The translations under genes were made by a program, and so were the position numbers. Positions 13,185-21,641 of a DNA stretch of 29,854 bases are shown piece by piece. The DNA lies in the IMG/VR virus record IMGVR_UViG_3300009786_001143, positions 1 through 29,854 of that record. One strand, 5' to 3'. Origin of the DNA: a virus. Each line of letters opens with the position of its first letter. Within the stretch, counting starts at the first letter, position 1. The notes under the pieces were generated by a model. It ran no database searches and had not been told where the DNA came from. It saw nothing but the letters and a program-made list of their open reading frames with translations.

Positions 13185-14028
13185 GTTCGTAACGAATAAA
13201 GAAATTCCTAATTTGTTATTGTCTGGTGGACCTGGCGTTGGTAAGACGACGGTTGCTAGGGCTTTGTGTGAGCAACTGGAAACAGATTACCTCATCATCA
13301 ATGGTAGTGAAGAATCTGGCATAGATGTTCTTAGAAGTAAAATAAAAGGTTTTGCTTCTACTGTATCATTGACTGGTGGAACTAAAGTTGTGATATTAGA
13401 TGAAGCAGATTACCTCAATCCTCAAAGTACGCAACCCGCTCTCCGTGGGTTCATTGAGGAATTTCATAACAACTGTAGATTTATATTTACAGCTAACTAT
13501 AAAAATAGAATTATCGAACCATTACATTCTCGATGTTCAGTTATTGAATTCAAGATAAATGGCAGTCGTGATAAATTAGCTCACGAATTGCTTAATCGTT
13601 GTGGCAATATACTGAATGAGGAAAATATAAAATACGATAACAGGGTTGTAGCAGAACTTATTATGAAACACTTTCCGGATAACCGGCGAGTGTTGAATGA
13701 ACTGCAGCGGTATAGTGCTGCGGGTGAAATAGACTCCGGAATTCTTGTCAATCTTTCAGATATTAATTTGAAAGAATTGACCCTCCACCTCAAGAATAAG
13801 GAGTTTACCAAGGTGCGTAAATGGGTAGTCGATAATATCGACAATGACCCTACGAAAATCTTTCGTAAAATTTACGACAACTTGTATTATACTATGGAAC
13901 CGAGCACTATACCGTCTGCTATTATTTTAATTGGTCAGTATCAATATAAATCAGCATTTGTAGCTGACCAAGAGATTAATTTGTTGGCGTGTTTAACAGA
14001 AATTATGAGCCAATGTAGATTCAAATGA
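13096..14028 (+). CDS. 44: Clamp loader large subunit gp44
   Basis: A protein of 310 residues (T4 gp44 has 319) of the AAA+ clamp-loader family. Visible: the N-terminal WVEKYRPRKIQDCILP, Walker A GGPGVGKTT at about 45-53, Walker B VVILDEADYL, and the arginine-finger SRC motif (HSRCSVIEF), then the lid and collar domains. Four gp44 and one gp62 open the gp45 ring and load it at primer ends. It has a GAGGTG ribosome site inside the zinc-ribbon gene. In T4 the next gene is 62. Here gp62 is 7.2 kb away at 21250, after a block of cargo genes. Confidence 0.93.
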   Translation: MKQILWVEKYRPRKIQDCILPPAIKKSFSEFVTNKEIPNLLLSGGPGVGKTTVARALCEQLETDYLIINGSEESGIDVLRSKIKGFASTVSLTGGTKVVILDEADYLNPQSTQPALRGFIEEFHNNCRFIFTANYKNRIIEPLHSRCSVIEFKINGSRDKLAHELLNRCGNILNEENIKYDNRVVAELIMKHFPDNRRVLNELQRYSAAGEIDSGILVNLSDINLKELTLHLKNKEFTKVRKWVVDNIDNDPTKIFRKIYDNLYYTMEPSTIPSAIILIGQYQYKSAFVADQEINLLACLTEIMSQCRFK

Positions 14029-15266
14029 ATGATGCTTGGAGTGATAGACTAAAGCAAGAATACGGTGAGTGGTTGGAGAAATACAATCACAACGTAGAGG
14101 CTCTTAGTGATGAGGAGATGAAAAATCTCCTAGAGGAAGAATTATTGTTTACTTCCGATATGTCCGTAGAAGAATATACCCTTTGGCAAAAATGGCATGA
14201 GATACAACGTAAATATCCAACTAAGGAAGTATCAACTCTTTTTGGTAAAGAAAAGGTATTGATTGAAGGTACCCACATTATAGACAAAGCTAAATCTATG
14301 ATGTGGAAACCAAAATCTATTAATGATTATTTGAACTTGGAACCAGAGATGGTTCTTACAAATTATAATGATTGGTTAAAGGAACAGTTTACAACAGTAA
14401 GAACCTTTTGTCACACACAACGAAACAATAATAACATAGGTAGAAATATGTTTTACCTTGTTATGGATAAACTTACAGGTAAGTATCTTGGTGTGATTGT
14501 TATTACAGGAGATTTTCTTGACTTAGCACCCAGAGATAATTTTATAGGTTGGACCAGAGAACAGAGAAACGCAGGTAGATTGAAACATACTTGTATAGGC
14601 TCAACAATTTTACCAACCCAACCCCTAGGGTATAATTATGTAGGCGGTAAACTATTAGCATTATTGTGTTTGTCTGATGAAGTGCAGAACGAATGGAAAA
14701 GAAGATATGGTCAGACGTTGGTGGGTGTGACTACAACATCTTTATATGGTTCGTTTTCACAATACAATAATTTAAAATATTGGAATAAAAGAGGAAAGTC
14801 ATCCGGTTCTATTGTATTTGAGCCAACAAGAGACACCTTATATAAAGTTAGAGATTGGGTCCATAAACGTGACCCTGTTAAATATTGGGAATGGTATTTT
14901 GCTTTAGACGATAGAGGTAATAAACTTAAACGTGACCACAAATTTAGAATGTTGAATTGGGTTTATTCTCAGTTGAAGATAAAAGATACAAAGACGATGC
15001 ACCAACGTGGCATTTATTTTTCCCATCTTTATGAAAACTCATCAGAGTTTTTAAGAGAGGAAATATTAGAGACTAAATTAAGAAAACGATTTGACACCTC
15101 TACCGAACATTTGGTTAACCTTTGGAAAGATAAATATGCGAGTAAAAGAATTAAGTCTCTTATAGAAAGTAATAGAGTAAAAAAGGAAACTCTATTTTAT
15201 GATGAATTGATTTACCTTAGCTGGGAAGATACTAAGAAAAAATATTTACCGGATGTGGGTCGGTGA
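14025..15266 (+). CDS. DruA/DUF4338-like protein
   Basis: A protein of 413 residues. Residues about 140-265 follow the DUF4338 pattern: YLVMDKLTGKYLGVIVI, then APRDNFIGWTREQRNAGRL, a hydrophobic ILPTQPLGYNYVGGKLLALL stretch, the EWKRRYGQTL segment and a final LKYWNKRGKSSGS. DUF4338 is found in DruA of the Druantia anti-phage system. The 120-residue N-terminus is charged and helical, and the C-terminal 130 residues are basic and unassigned. A DruA-like core in a phage could be counter-defence, inter-phage competition or DNA/nucleotide modification. It overlaps gp44 by 4 bases and the following glycosyltransferase by 4 bases, and it starts the cargo block. Confidence 0.55.
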   Translation: MNDAWSDRLKQEYGEWLEKYNHNVEALSDEEMKNLLEEELLFTSDMSVEEYTLWQKWHEIQRKYPTKEVSTLFGKEKVLIEGTHIIDKAKSMMWKPKSINDYLNLEPEMVLTNYNDWLKEQFTTVRTFCHTQRNNNNIGRNMFYLVMDKLTGKYLGVIVITGDFLDLAPRDNFIGWTREQRNAGRLKHTCIGSTILPTQPLGYNYVGGKLLALLCLSDEVQNEWKRRYGQTLVGVTTTSLYGSFSQYNNLKYWNKRGKSSGSIVFEPTRDTLYKVRDWVHKRDPVKYWEWYFALDDRGNKLKRDHKFRMLNWVYSQLKIKDTKTMHQRGIYFSHLYENSSEFLREEILETKLRKRFDTSTEHLVNLWKDKYASKRIKSLIESNRVKKETLFYDELIYLSWEDTKKKYLPDVGR

Positions 15267-15943
15267 GGTGGTTCAGAAAAGAGATGAATAAAACTTTTGC
15301 AGTTGGTACGGATAGAAACCATGAAGATTTATTGCCATGGTGGTATTATAATATTAAGAAATACAGTCCTAAACCACATATAACAATAGCAGATTTGGGA
15401 ATGAGTCCGAGAATGAGAGAGTGGTCACAGGAACATAGTGATACTTTTTTGGAGTATGATATCAACGAAGGGCGTGCTTGGTTTTATAAACCCCAAGTTA
15501 TGTTAGATGCTCCTTATGAATATGTATGTTGGGTAGATTCTGATTGTGAAGTTATGAAACCAATTGATGATGTTTTTAATTATCCTACTGATACACAGAT
15601 TGCATTAAGTCTTGATATTATTAGAATGGGTGTGAATGAAGTTCCCCAAACAACTTCAACTCCTGTTTGGGCTACAGGGGTTAATTGTTCTAAAGGAAAG
15701 TCGGACATATTAAAGTATTGGGCATTTCGTTGTCAACATAGTACCAATAGAGGTGACCAAGAAGAATTGTTGCAAATGGTTAGAGAAGCTCCATCTTTAA
15801 ATTCTCAAATAGTTCAATTGCCATTAATCTATCAATGGTTGAGAATATCTTTAGCTAATGGATATGATAATCCAAATAAAAAGATAGTGCATTGGACTGG
15901 ACCTACTGGAAAAAACCATATTCGTAATAATTTAATGCCATGA
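15263..15943 (+). CDS. Glycosyltransferase-like protein (GT-A, DxD)
   Basis: A protein of up to 226 residues. It has an N-terminal FAVGTDRNHEDLL strand, an EYVCWVDSDCEVMKP segment with the metal-binding D92-S-D94, and late NKKIVHWTG, the His-rich end common in GT8-like enzymes. These transfer a sugar from a nucleotide-sugar donor. GTG 15263 overlaps the upstream stop (GTGA). ATG 15284, with AAGAG just upstream, would drop seven residues and is about as likely. It begins a run of sugar-related genes around the pilin gene. The target (virion, pilin, host envelope or DNA) is not visible. Confidence 0.65.
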   Translation: MRWFRKEMNKTFAVGTDRNHEDLLPWWYYNIKKYSPKPHITIADLGMSPRMREWSQEHSDTFLEYDINEGRAWFYKPQVMLDAPYEYVCWVDSDCEVMKPIDDVFNYPTDTQIALSLDIIRMGVNEVPQTTSTPVWATGVNCSKGKSDILKYWAFRCQHSTNRGDQEELLQMVREAPSLNSQIVQLPLIYQWLRISLANGYDNPNKKIVHWTGPTGKNHIRNNLMP

Positions 15944-16653
15944 AAACTATTTCTATATTAACTCCAACACGGGGTCGTCCTGGTAGATTAGGTGAATTTA
16001 TTAAATCGGTCTATGAAACAGCTACTGATAGACAGAGAATTGAAATGTTGATGTATGTTGACAGTGATGATGAAGCAAAAAATGCTTATATGGATTATCT
16101 TTTGTTTTCACAGGAAGAATTTTCAGAATTTCTTAGAGTTCATATTATTTTTGGTGAACCTAAAAGTGTATCTAAGTCTTGGAATGATTTGTATGAAAGG
16201 TGTTTAGGTGATATTATTATAATGGGTAATGATGACCTGTTATATAGAACTCCAGGATGGGATAGAACTGTTGAACAGAATAGTGATAGTTATCCTGATG
16301 ATATTTATTGTATGTGGATGAATGATGATATACATGGAGGAAATCATTGTGCCTTTCCTATTGTGAGTAAAAAGTGGTGTGATACCTTAGGTTATTTTAC
16401 ACCGGGCGTTTACAATTTTGGTTATAATGATACATGGATTTTTGAAGTTGCTCAGTTAGTTGGTAGAACTCAATGGCTTGAACATGTTCATGGTGAGCAT
16501 ATGCATTTTAGCGTAGGGAAGTCTGTTCAAGATAAAACTTATCTGGAAAATAGACAAGGTAAATTTCAAGGTGATGCGGCGATACATGAAAAGACTAGAC
16601 AACAACGTGTGGCAGATGCTCAAAAATTAAAGGAAGTTATGAATGAGAGTTAA
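15940..16653 (+). CDS. Family 2-like glycosyltransferase
   Basis: A protein of 237 residues. It opens with ISILTPTRGRPGRLGEFIKS, the nucleotide-sugar-binding start of GT2 enzymes. This is followed by MLMYVDSDDE, then LGDIIIMGNDDLLYRTPGWD with an NDD standing for the DxD metal site, and a C-terminal FGYNDTWIFEVAQ region typical of the acceptor side. It lacks membrane helices and would act in the cytoplasm. ATGA overlaps the upstream glycosyltransferase, and it overlaps the GNAT-like gene by 11 bases, so the three are co-translated. The acceptor is unknown. Confidence 0.7.
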   Translation: MKTISILTPTRGRPGRLGEFIKSVYETATDRQRIEMLMYVDSDDEAKNAYMDYLLFSQEEFSEFLRVHIIFGEPKSVSKSWNDLYERCLGDIIIMGNDDLLYRTPGWDRTVEQNSDSYPDDIYCMWMNDDIHGGNHCAFPIVSKKWCDTLGYFTPGVYNFGYNDTWIFEVAQLVGRTQWLEHVHGEHMHFSVGKSVQDKTYLENRQGKFQGDAAIHEKTRQQRVADAQKLKEVMNES

Positions 16654-17077
16654 ACAAATTAAATATGGTGACATCTGGCCTCTCAATCTTCCGTGGGAGG
16701 AAGATCCAGTTAGATCGGAACTCAATAGAGAATTTAGACACACTGCCGGCAGAGAAGTATTTACAAATGGTGGTGCTATTGTTTGTGTTGCATATTGTAG
16801 GGGTATTCCCAGCACGATAGCACATTTGGATACTATGACCGGATTAGACCACGCAATATTTTATACTGTGTGGAGTCGTCGCCCCGGTTCTGGTAGATTG
16901 TTAGTTATAGATACTTTAAATTATTTACAACTAACCAGAACGTGGATAAAAAGATTTGTTACACTGTCTCCTAAGACAGAGATGGCTCGTAAGTTTCATC
17001 TAAGTAACGGGGGAGTTTTGGTGAGGGAAAATGTAGACTCACTAAACTTTGAGTATGGTGGTGATAGAGTCAATTGA
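16643..17077 (+). CDS. GNAT-like acyltransferase-type protein
   Basis: A protein of 144 residues. The central strand VCVAYCRGIPSTIAHLD, a GSGRLLVIDTLNYLQL segment, and FVTLSPKTEMARKFHLSNGGVLVRENVDSLNFEY resemble the last strands of a GNAT fold. The 'FHLSNGG' end corresponds to the place where GNAT proteins describe the acceptor ('F..xNGF'). The usual Q/RxxGxG/A acetyl-CoA loop is not clear: the nearest is RRPGSGR. T4-like marine phages carry such proteins. Phage Mu Mom has a GNAT-like fold, but I have no direct sequence support for a Mom activity. It lies between a glycosyltransferase and the pilin. Confidence 0.4.
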   Translation: MRVKQIKYGDIWPLNLPWEEDPVRSELNREFRHTAGREVFTNGGAIVCVAYCRGIPSTIAHLDTMTGLDHAIFYTVWSRRPGSGRLLVIDTLNYLQLTRTWIKRFVTLSPKTEMARKFHLSNGGVLVRENVDSLNFEYGGDRVN

Positions 17078-17086
17078 GAGGTTGAT

Positions 17087-17623
17087 ATGAAACAGAAAGG
17101 ATTTACATTAATAGAGTTGATGATTGTGGTAGCAGTGATTGGAATCTTAGCAACAGTAGCAATTCCTTCTTATAGCAATTATACAGTTAAGGCTAAAATT
17201 TCAGAAGCATTTTCAGTTATAGGTCCTTGGAAGATGGAGATGATGGAATATTTCTTTATGAATGGAGAATTTCCTAAAAAAGGATGTAATTCTTGTATCG
17301 GTATGGGATCAGATGGTGATTGTGGAGCATCCTTACGAGCTGGTAAAAGTTGTTCCTTTGGAAAAAGTGGAATAGGAACCTATGTTCAAAATATTCATAT
17401 TGGAGGTCGAGTTGAATTGAAGGAAGACCAAGATTTGATTATAACTTTCAATGACAATGCTGGTGCTGCTGCTGGTAAGCGGATAGCTTTACGAGCAGTT
17501 AATAGCGGCGGTGTAATTGCATGGGTATGTTCCTCTATGGCCTCTATGGATCCTTCTGCATTAGATTTAAAATACTTACCTTCAAGTTGTAATAAATATA
17601 TATATTGCCCGGCCTGCGGATGA
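17087..17623 (+). CDS. Type IV pilin (PilA/PilE-like prepilin)
   Basis: A protein of 178 residues. The N-terminus MKQKG followed by [20 protein letters not shown] and [16 protein letters not shown] is a canonical class III signal. A short basic leader ends in Gly5, cleavage falls before Phe6 (to be N-methylated), Glu10 is in mature position 5, and a hydrophobic helix packs the fibre core. The globular part has several cysteines, including a Cys-rich NSCIG...DCG...SC loop, and the C-terminus ends in KYIYCPACG. Host PilD and assembly machinery would be needed. A GAGAGG ribosome site is present. It is flanked by glycosyltransferases. The presence of a major-pilin-like gene in a T4-like phage is unusual. 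Confidence 0.9.
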   Translation: MKQKGFTLIELMIVVAVIGILATVAIPSYSNYTVKAKISEAFSVIGPWKMEMMEYFFMNGEFPKKGCNSCIGMGSDGDCGASLRAGKSCSFGKSGIGTYVQNIHIGGRVELKEDQDLIITFNDNAGAAAGKRIALRAVNSGGVIAWVCSSMASMDPSALDLKYLPSSCNKYIYCPACG

Positions 17624-18405
17624 AAAATTTAATAGTCATATATAGAATTTTATACGGAACTGATTTTCTGGAACGATCCATTAGCAGTGTAAGAGAAGTA
17701 GCAGACCAGGTATGTGTTTATTTTTCTGATGAACCTTGGTCTAGGCCTCAGAATTTTATAAGAATAAATGATATAGAGGTAACTCCAAAACAGGTTATCC
17801 AAGATATGGATGACGATAAGGTACATGTAACATTTCAACATTATGATACTCCGAAAAATCAATTTAAATTGTTGGCAGAATTATCTATTAGACACCACGA
17901 TATACATTATATGACTGTCTTTATGGAACCTGATATGGTGTGGGCGCCTGGTATGTTTAGAAAATTTATTGATGAGTTTGAATCACATCGCTCTCCTTAT
18001 TTGTATGCCCCACAGATAGAATTATGGAAAAGTATGGATTGGAGAATACCGATGAGAAATAGATTTGGACCTGCCGCATATAAAGGAGAAATTCCTAACT
18101 TGGGATTCGGACAGTTTTCAGAACAAAGTGTAGAACCTGTTTTGTCTCAGACGGGTTGTTATAACTTTGGGTTCTGTCTTAATGAGAAGACAATGGAATA
18201 TAAACATAAGGCAGCTTTAGATTTTTCTGCAAAGATAGGAGATTCGGTGCCAGCAGAAAATTGGTACTTTGATAAATGGTTACATTGGACACCACAGACA
18301 ACAAATTTAGAACCTTCTAGGAATCATACTCATTTAATTCCTAGAGCAGAGGCATATGAAATGCCTAAAGAAATGCGAGACTACATGAATGCTAATACCA
18401 CCTAA
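17620..18405 (+). CDS. Glycosyltransferase-like protein
   Basis: About 261 residues from ATG 17620, which overlaps the pilin stop (ATGA). A TTG at 17605 is in frame but lies in the pilin. The N-terminus [20 protein letters not shown] and the segment [18 protein letters not shown] (with EPDM standing where GT-A enzymes carry DxD) suggest a GT-A-like nucleotide-sugar fold. The end has [15 protein letters not shown]. It could be a glycosyltransferase that acts on the pilin or virion. The position directly after the pilin and the coupling overlap hint at the pilin but do not prove it. No family name can be given with confidence. Confidence 0.45.
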   Translation: MKNLIVIYRILYGTDFLERSISSVREVADQVCVYFSDEPWSRPQNFIRINDIEVTPKQVIQDMDDDKVHVTFQHYDTPKNQFKLLAELSIRHHDIHYMTVFMEPDMVWAPGMFRKFIDEFESHRSPYLYAPQIELWKSMDWRIPMRNRFGPAAYKGEIPNLGFGQFSEQSVEPVLSQTGCYNFGFCLNEKTMEYKHKAALDFSAKIGDSVPAENWYFDKWLHWTPQTTNLEPSRNHTHLIPRAEAYEMPKEMRDYMNANTT

Positions 18406-19429
18406 GTCGGCTGAAGAACACAAGTTTACCTCTACAGGTATCAAGTTTTGGAGACATCCAGAACAGATGAATAATTATAAGAATGGTAATCCCAATACAG
18501 TTATTTCTACCCACATATCACCAGAAGGTGCGTGTAATTTAACTTGTGCTTATTGTTCTGTTACCTATAGAGATACCCATTCTCGTATTGAGATGGATGT
18601 TATAAAAGATTATGTAACCAAACTCAAGACAAGAGGACTCAAGGCTGCCATTTTAACTGGTGGGGGAGAACCAACATCATATAAACATATTAATGAATTG
18701 ATACGATGGCTTAAATCCCAAGACTTAAAGGTTGCATTGATAACTAATGGTACATTAACACGACGAATTAATCCAGACATATGGCCAATGTTGTCATGGG
18801 TCAGGGTATCTATTAATGTATTTCCTCATTGGGAAGTAAAGATTAACTTACCCACGGAACACTTTACAGGTGATACAGTCATTGGTTCTTCATTTTGTTA
18901 TGATGAAGATTATGATTTAGAAACAATGAGAATGGTTTCTAAGATTGCAACCAGAATGAAAGCTAAATATATTAGACTGTTACCAAATTGTTTATTGCCT
19001 CAAGAAGAATTATTGAAACGCCATGACTTGGTAGAAAAATTAATAAAAGATTTGGATGACCCCAGGTTCTTTCATCAGTTTAAAATACATGGTGCACCAG
19101 ATAGTGTTACTTGTCACCAATCTTATTTCAGACCCTATCTTTCAGAGGAGGTACACCATGAAACTGGGCAACCAGGTTCAGTATTTCCCTGTGATAGTGT
19201 AGTATTGAATGACCAGAATACAAAGTTTATGCAAAAGTATTCCTTGTGTGCTCCTGGTGATATACTTGATTATTTGGATAAGAAGATAGACCAGCAATTT
19301 TCTATTGCGGAACAGTGTACCGGGTGTGTTTTTACAGATAATGTGAATATGTTGAAAGGTTTTATTAATGGTGAGATAGATAAATTTAATGAGTTTAGCA
19401 GTCCGTTGATGCATGAGGAATTTGTATGA
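18389..19429 (+). CDS. Radical SAM enzyme
   Basis: A protein of 346 residues with CNLTCAYC at 49-56, the CxxxCxxC motif that binds a 4Fe-4S cluster for SAM cleavage. AAILTGGGEPTSY provides the SAM-contacting GGEP, and ALITNGTL is the later strand. In the last 110 residues further cysteines (SVFPCDSV, YSLCAPGD, EQCTGCVF) suggest a SPASM-like auxiliary cluster domain. Such enzymes modify peptides, sugars or other substrates. It overlaps the upstream gene by 17 bases and the methyltransferase by 4. It may act on a sugar, or mature a protein or peptide, but the substrate is not visible. Confidence 0.85.
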   Translation: MLIPPKSAEEHKFTSTGIKFWRHPEQMNNYKNGNPNTVISTHISPEGACNLTCAYCSVTYRDTHSRIEMDVIKDYVTKLKTRGLKAAILTGGGEPTSYKHINELIRWLKSQDLKVALITNGTLTRRINPDIWPMLSWVRVSINVFPHWEVKINLPTEHFTGDTVIGSSFCYDEDYDLETMRMVSKIATRMKAKYIRLLPNCLLPQEELLKRHDLVEKLIKDLDDPRFFHQFKIHGAPDSVTCHQSYFRPYLSEEVHHETGQPGSVFPCDSVVLNDQNTKFMQKYSLCAPGDILDYLDKKIDQQFSIAEQCTGCVFTDNVNMLKGFINGEIDKFNEFSSPLMHEEFV

Positions 19430-20043
19430 TAGAGTTTGACCGTGAATATTATGAACAAGGTCCTATGACAGGTAAAAGTTTATATACTAATTATCGATGG
19501 TTGCCAGAATTAACTCTTCCATTGGCTCATCATATAGTTTTAGATTGTAACTTAGATAAACACCAGACGATTTGTGATTTTGGATGTGCAAAGGGATATT
19601 TGGTATATGCTTTACAATTATTAGGTTATGATTCTTACGGTGTTGATATTAGCGAATATGCTATATCAAAAGCACCTAAAGAAGTTAATGGTCATGTAAC
19701 TTGTATTGAACCTTTGGCAGAGTTTGGTTTTTATGATTGGATTATCTGCAAAGATATTTTAGAACATATACCTTATGAAGATATTGATAGTCAATTGATG
19801 ATGTTGCGGAACAGTTGTAAGAAGATGATGGTAATGGTTCCTTTGGGTGATGGTGAAAAATATTTTATTAAGGCTTATGAGAAAGATGTTACCCATGTTA
19901 TTAGAGAAAATTTAGATTGGTGGATTAATCTATTTGAATCTGTTGGATTTAAGATAGCTAAAGCTAGTTATGAGATGGGTCCCTACAAAGAAAACTGGCA
20001 AATTCATCCTACTGGTAATGGTTTTTTTATGTTACAAATTTAA
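19426..20043 (+). CDS. Class I SAM-dependent methyltransferase
   Basis: A protein of 205 residues. TICDFGCAKGYLVYALQLLG is motif I of Rossmann methyltransferases and SYGVDISEYAI gives the acidic residue for the SAM ribose. YDWIICKDILEHIPYEDID is the motif IV region of small-molecule/sugar-type methyltransferases, and MVMVPLGDGE a later strand. The substrate is not clear; the setting between a radical SAM enzyme and a UDP-sugar dehydrogenase suggests a sugar or glycan. It is coupled to the upstream gene by ATGA. It is separated from the dehydrogenase by only 31 bases with a GGAGAG ribosome site. Confidence 0.8.
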   Translation: MIEFDREYYEQGPMTGKSLYTNYRWLPELTLPLAHHIVLDCNLDKHQTICDFGCAKGYLVYALQLLGYDSYGVDISEYAISKAPKEVNGHVTCIEPLAEFGFYDWIICKDILEHIPYEDIDSQLMMLRNSCKKMMVMVPLGDGEKYFIKAYEKDVTHVIRENLDWWINLFESVGFKIAKASYEMGPYKENWQIHPTGNGFFMLQI

Positions 20044-20074
20044 AATTGAGGAAATTTATTGTGGAGAGTTTAAA

Positions 20075-21250
20075 ATGAGAGTAGGTTTTGTGGGCATAGG
20101 CAATTTAGGTAAAGATGCTGCTGAAGTTATGGCACAACATTATGATGTTGTTGGTTTTGATATCAGACAAGAGATAGATACTACTCTTAATATGACTAAA
20201 ACTTTGGCAGAGGCTGTAGAAAATAAAGATATAGTTTTTGTGGCGGTGCCCACACCCCACCATAAAGATTATGATGGAAGATATCCTACTAGTCATCTAG
20301 AACCTAGAGATTTTGATTATACAGCAGTTAAGACAGTTGTTAGTTCTATTGATAAGTTGATAAATGATAAGACTCTTATAGTATTAATATCTACTGTCTT
20401 GCCTGGTACAGTAAGAAGGGAGATTGCTCCCCTAGTTAAGAATGGTCGTTTCATTTATAATCCCTATTTGATAGCTCAAGGTTCAGTTAAGTATGATATG
20501 ATTTATCCGGAGATGATTATTATAGGAACAGAAGATGGTGGTGAAAGTAAAGATGCTAAGATGTTGAAATGGTTTTATAATAAATTTGTATTTAAAAGGA
20601 CACGAATTGTAACTGGTACTTGGGAAGAGTCTGAGGGTATTAAGATATTCTATAATACATTTATTTCTACCAAGTTGGCATTAGTTAATATGATTGCTGA
20701 TGTATCAGAAAGTATAGGAAATATGAATGTAGATGTTATTACTACTGCTCTCAAAGAATCTACAGATAGAATTATGGGACCCAAATATATGTCGGCTGGT
20801 TTAGGTGATGGTGGTGGTTGTCATCCTAGAGATAACATTGCTCTTAGATATTTGGCAAAAGAGTTAGATTTGGGTTATGATTTGTTTGAAGCTATTATGA
20901 CTACTAGAGAAAAACAAGCTAAGAAAATGGCTGAAAAAATTATTAGTTTTAATAATGATGTATGTATTTTGGGTAAAGGATTTAAACCAGGAGTAGACCA
21001 AGAGGTAGGTTCTCCATCAATTTTATTGGGTAGTTTTATAGAACATAAAGCCTTTCATGTATATTGGGATGGTCATCCTGATGAGGTAACTTATCCATTA
21101 ACCTATGTTATGCATCATCATGAACAATATTCTACTTATGATTTCAATCCCGGAAGTATTATCTTTGATCCATTTGGCAAAACTTACCATACGGAAGAGT
21201 TGACAAACAAGGGCATTTCGGTGTATAATTATGGAAGAGGTCCCACTTAG
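20075..21250 (+). CDS. UDP-glucose/GDP-mannose dehydrogenase-like protein
   Basis: A protein of 391 residues from ATG 20075, which has GGAGAG upstream. An ATG at 19970 would overlap the previous gene by 74 bases. It has an NAD-binding GFVGIGNLG, STVLPGTV, NPYLIAQG (in place of the usual NPEFLREG), and the catalytic GGGCHPRDN with Cys249 (usual GGSCFPKD). A late GKGFKPGVDQEVGSPS segment matches GxAFKPxTDDxRxSP. The family oxidises UDP-glucose (or GDP-mannose) to uronic acid in two steps, making donors for glycans. The catalytic Cys is kept but the nearby residues differ, so the substrate may too. It is the last gene of the 7.2-kb cargo block. Confidence 0.82.
   Translation: MRVGFVGIGNLGKDAAEVMAQHYDVVGFDIRQEIDTTLNMTKTLAEAVENKDIVFVAVPTPHHKDYDGRYPTSHLEPRDFDYTAVKTVVSSIDKLINDKTLIVLISTVLPGTVRREIAPLVKNGRFIYNPYLIAQGSVKYDMIYPEMIIIGTEDGGESKDAKMLKWFYNKFVFKRTRIVTGTWEESEGIKIFYNTFISTKLALVNMIADVSESIGNMNVDVITTALKESTDRIMGPKYMSAGLGDGGGCHPRDNIALRYLAKELDLGYDLFEAIMTTREKQAKKMAEKIISFNNDVCILGKGFKPGVDQEVGSPSILLGSFIEHKAFHVYWDGHPDEVTYPLTYVMHHHEQYSTYDFNPGSIIFDPFGKTYHTEELTNKGISVYNYGRGPT
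21200..21229 (+). promoter_or_regulatory. Possible internal sigma70 promoter before gp62-regA
   Basis: TTGACA (21200-21205) and TATAAT (21224-21229) are perfect consensus boxes but are 18 bases apart. They lie inside the end of the dehydrogenase gene. RNA would start near 21236, about 14 bases ahead of the gp62 GTG start and including its AGAGG ribosome site. The spacing differs from the other promoters, and the boxes are in coding sequence. Confidence 0.45.
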
Positions 21251-21639
21251 TGTATGATTTAAAAGATTATTTAAACTCCGTAAATTATAAAAAGAATAAT
21301 TTGATGCCGGAGGATGGTGATGAGTTTTGGGAGAAAAAATATCCCACATTCATTGTTAATAAATGTTTGTCTGGGTTTGCTGATACAGTTTTGTTTGCTA
21401 ATGAAATGAATGGGTTCCATCATATGGATAAGAAATTACAGTATGATTTTTATCTGCACGGATTGCCTAAGAAGAAACGATTTTCTCCATGGATGAAACC
21501 TTCTAAGGTACAAAATTTAGATTTAGTTAAAGAGTATTTTGGATATAGTAATGAGAAAGCTAGAATAGCACTTACTATTCTGAGTGAGGACCAATTAGTA
21601 ATAATGAAAAGGGCATTGTCTAAAGGCGGAAAGAAATAA
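21250..21639 (+). CDS. 62: Clamp loader small subunit gp62
   Basis: A protein of 129 residues, shorter than T4 gp62 (187) but like the short form of marine T4-like phages. It has FIVNKCLSGFADTVLFANEMN, LDKKLQYDFYLHGL-like sequence (here MDKKLQYDFYLHGLP), KKKRFSPWMKPSKVQNLDLV, and KEYFGYSNEKARIALTILS. It caps the gp44 tetramer in the clamp loader. GTG 21250 shares its first base with the stop of the dehydrogenase. In T4, genes 44 and 62 are adjacent and coupled, but here gp44 ends at 14028, 7.2 kb away. A tandem unit with regA follows. Confidence 0.85.
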   Translation: MYDLKDYLNSVNYKKNNLMPEDGDEFWEKKYPTFIVNKCLSGFADTVLFANEMNGFHHMDKKLQYDFYLHGLPKKKRFSPWMKPSKVQNLDLVKEYFGYSNEKARIALTILSEDQLVIMKRALSKGGKK

Positions 21640-21641
21640 AT

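Noticed and set aside
19970-20074. Upstream start of the sugar dehydrogenase
   Set aside because: It overlaps the methyltransferase by 74 bases and adds residues unrelated to the family. ATG 20075 starts with the NAD-binding strand and has a good ribosome site.
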